Shown piece after piece: positions 62,593 to 64,000 of a stretch of 64,000 nucleotides of DNA (positions within the stretch are counted from its first letter, which is position 1; each line of letters begins with the position of its first letter). The notes beneath the pieces were generated by a model. The model did not search any database. It was not told where the DNA came from and worked only from the letters and a program-made list of their open reading frames with translations. A program made the translations under genes and the position numbers. Source of the DNA: Moorella humiferrea (GTDB lineage: Bacteria; Bacillota; DSM-521; Neomoorellales; Neomoorellaceae); contig NZ_CP136419.1 in NCBI RefSeq assembly GCF_039233145.1, forward strand, positions 1 through 64,000, read 5' to 3'.

Positions 62593-64000
62593 GTGGAATC
62601 TTTAAAGACTGGAGCCCTTGAACAACCCGGGGAAAATGGCGTGGCACCCAGGGCGGCCGTAATAAACGGACAGCTGGTAATAAAACACCCGCCCGGAGGC
62701 CCTTATCCGGTGATCGTGCCCTGCCCGGGGTTGCGCCTAGTAGTAAACGGGGAAGAACGAAGCGAACCGACGCCTGTAAATGAGAAGGATAGGGTGGAAA
62801 TAATCGTTCTGGATGAAAGGAGGGAAGGATACTGGCAGATAAAGGTTAGTGCGGATAAACAGGAGGCACTTTTACAGGTAAAACCCTGGGTGTTAGTCCG
62901 GCGGCAAGTGCGGGACCTGCTACCGGCGCGGGTTTTATACCTGGAGGTCCTGGAGCAGGAGGAGTTCTATAAACCTTTTACTCTGGAAGATTTAACCAGA
63001 GAGATGGGGCGTCAGGGTATCAAATATGGTATCGATTGGCAGGCCTGTGCCCGGGGACTTGAAGCCTCAACCGAGGGTACCTTAATTATTGCCCGGGGGC
63101 AACCCCCCGTACCAGGTAAAGACGCCACGGTAGAATTATTTTTTACTACCCAGCAAAAGGTTCCAGTAGCAGTCGGAGAAGAAGAGACGGTGAACTTCCG
63201 GGAAAGATTTCGTTTCACCGCGGTTGAGGCCGGAATGGTCCTGGCCAGGAAACATCCGGCTGAAGTTGGGCGGCCGGGGAAGGCGGTAACGGGGGAAATA
63301 ATCGTGCCCCCCGAGCCCAGGGATATTCAAATGACAGCCGGTTCCGGCGCTGTTTTAAGCAAAGATGGTTTGGAGGTCATTGCTACCATAGCCGGCCGCC
63401 CCGTGGCAAGGGGGGTTAAAGGGCGGGTTGTTATCAGTGTGCTCCCTGCCCTCATGCACCCTGGTAATGTTGATATTACCTCGGGAAACATTTCTTTCAC
63501 CGGTGATGTAATGATTGCCGGCCAGGTTGAAGAAGGAATGAGTGTTGAGGCTGGCGGTAATATTTATATAGAGGGCGCTGTATCCAGGGCCATGGTCCGG
63601 GCCGGGGGCTTAATTGAGGTAGGCGGCAACGTTTTTTCTTCCCTGCTGGCCGCCGGGAGTACGGGGGCTTTGCAACAGAAATGCGGCGCGATACTTGCCA
63701 GGGTTGCTGCCATCCTGGAGCAATTTGTAGCCGCTGCTACCCAGCTTTTCCATCATCCTTCCTTTAAAAAGGATGACCTTAAAGGTGGTATTGGTCCCCT
63801 GGTATTATTGCTTTTAGAGAAGAAATTTCGCGAGCTTCCTGCGGCGGTAGAATTACTAAAAAAGGAAGCCTACAGCCTTCCTGCTATATCAATGAATAGT
63901 TCGACGGCATTGATAAATGAACTGGAACGTCTGGTAAGGACACCATTGGCCATCAACAGTTTAGAACAACTGGAATCAATGTTGAAAGAAATTATAACCT
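62593..64000 (+). CDS. fapA: FapA-family (DUF342) protein, 3' end outside window
   Basis: The open frame (at least 469 residues) starts GTG 62593, after GGAGGGGAG, and is cut at the window edge. It has an N-terminal domain, then the DUF342 beta-helix core: ISGN-type VDITSGNISFTGDVMIAGQVEEGM (read in part), GGNIYIEGAVSRAMV and GGLIEVGGNVFSS. FapA links to flagella or regulates polar localisation in some bacteria. As the last gene of the c-di-GMP-controlled set, it may be the output of the partner-switching module. Confidence 0.88.
   Translation, partial: MESLKTGALEQPGENGVAPRAAVINGQLVIKHPPGGPYPVIVPCPGLRLVVNGEERSEPTPVNEKDRVEIIVLDERREGYWQIKVSADKQEALLQVKPWVLVRRQVRDLLPARVLYLEVLEQEEFYKPFTLEDLTREMGRQGIKYGIDWQACARGLEASTEGTLIIARGQPPVPGKDATVELFFTTQQKVPVAVGEEETVNFRERFRFTAVEAGMVLARKHPAEVGRPGKAVTGEIIVPPEPRDIQMTAGSGAVLSKDGLEVIATIAGRPVARGVKGRVVISVLPALMHPGNVDITSGNISFTGDVMIAGQVEEGMSVEAGGNIYIEGAVSRAMVRAGGLIEVGGNVFSSLLAAGSTGALQQKCGAILARVAAILEQFVAAATQLFHHPSFKKDDLKGGIGPLVLLLLEKKFRELPAAVELLKKEAYSLPAISMNSSTALINELERLVRTPLAINSLEQLESMLKEIIT

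Overview
This window reads as the start of the chromosome of a thermophilic, spore-forming, acetogenic Firmicute, most likely Moorella or a close relative. Base 1 is the TTG start codon of dnaA. The gene order dnaA-dnaN-S4-recF-remB-gyrB-gyrA, tadA-SRP RNA-dnaX-ybaB-recR-yaaL-bofA and tmk-holB-ricT-yabA-rsmI-abrB-metG-tatD-yabE-rsmA-yabG-veg follows the Bacillus subtilis origin region. Between these conserved blocks lie metabolic genes expected in an acetogen: ferredoxin-linked 2-oxoacid oxidoreductase, glycolate/lactate dehydrogenase, FixABCX and a cobalt/nickel transporter. Sporulation genes (bofA, yabG, sleB-like, Spo0A boxes at abrB) are present. The genus call is inference from gene order and protein style; no rRNA is in the window.

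Layout. 1-8.6 kb: replication initiation, clamp, recombination and gyrase. 8.6-13.4 kb: PLP synthase (pdxST), a 45-residue AbrB-like gene, a sugar kinase, an aminotransferase and a vapBC pair. 13.5-20.8 kb: methyltransferase, a T-box-controlled serine pathway operon (aminotransferase + serA), serS, and a two-component system. 20.9-25.9 kb: DoxX protein, four tRNA-Ser and two tRNA-Arg genes, the cbiMQO transporter behind an unusual leader, tadA and the large SRP RNA. 26-29.1 kb: dnaX-ybaB-recR-yaaL-bofA. 29.2-34 kb: 2-oxoacid:ferredoxin oxidoreductase, then a c-di-GMP riboswitch and a secreted protein. 34-39.4 kb: formyltransferase and glycolate/lactate oxidation genes. 39.5-54.5 kb: deacetylase, decarboxylase, and the tmk-to-veg block. 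54.5-58 kb: fixABCX. 58-58.9 kb: a decayed ferritin-like gene and an AT-rich stretch with an 18-G tract. 58.9-64 kb: a second c-di-GMP riboswitch, an HD-GYP protein and a partner-switching module (ATPase/kinase, STAS, PP2C, STAS) ending in a FapA protein cut by the window edge.

Most notable signals. (1) The cbiMQO leader has two near-identical tandem hairpins; the second is mutually exclusive with an intrinsic terminator, so it may be an undescribed metal-sensing RNA. (2) Both c-di-GMP-I riboswitches contain a segment that can pair with the 5' arm of the downstream terminator, predicting OFF switches. One of them controls an HD-GYP/partner-switching/FapA cluster, suggesting a feedback circuit. 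(3) The T-box before the serine operon has a GGC (Gly) triplet at the specifier position but a UGGC acceptor-binding sequence that fits G73 tRNAs such as tRNA-Ser. (4) tadA directly follows its predicted substrate gene, tRNA-Arg(ACG), and its stop codon lies inside a tRNA-Ser gene.
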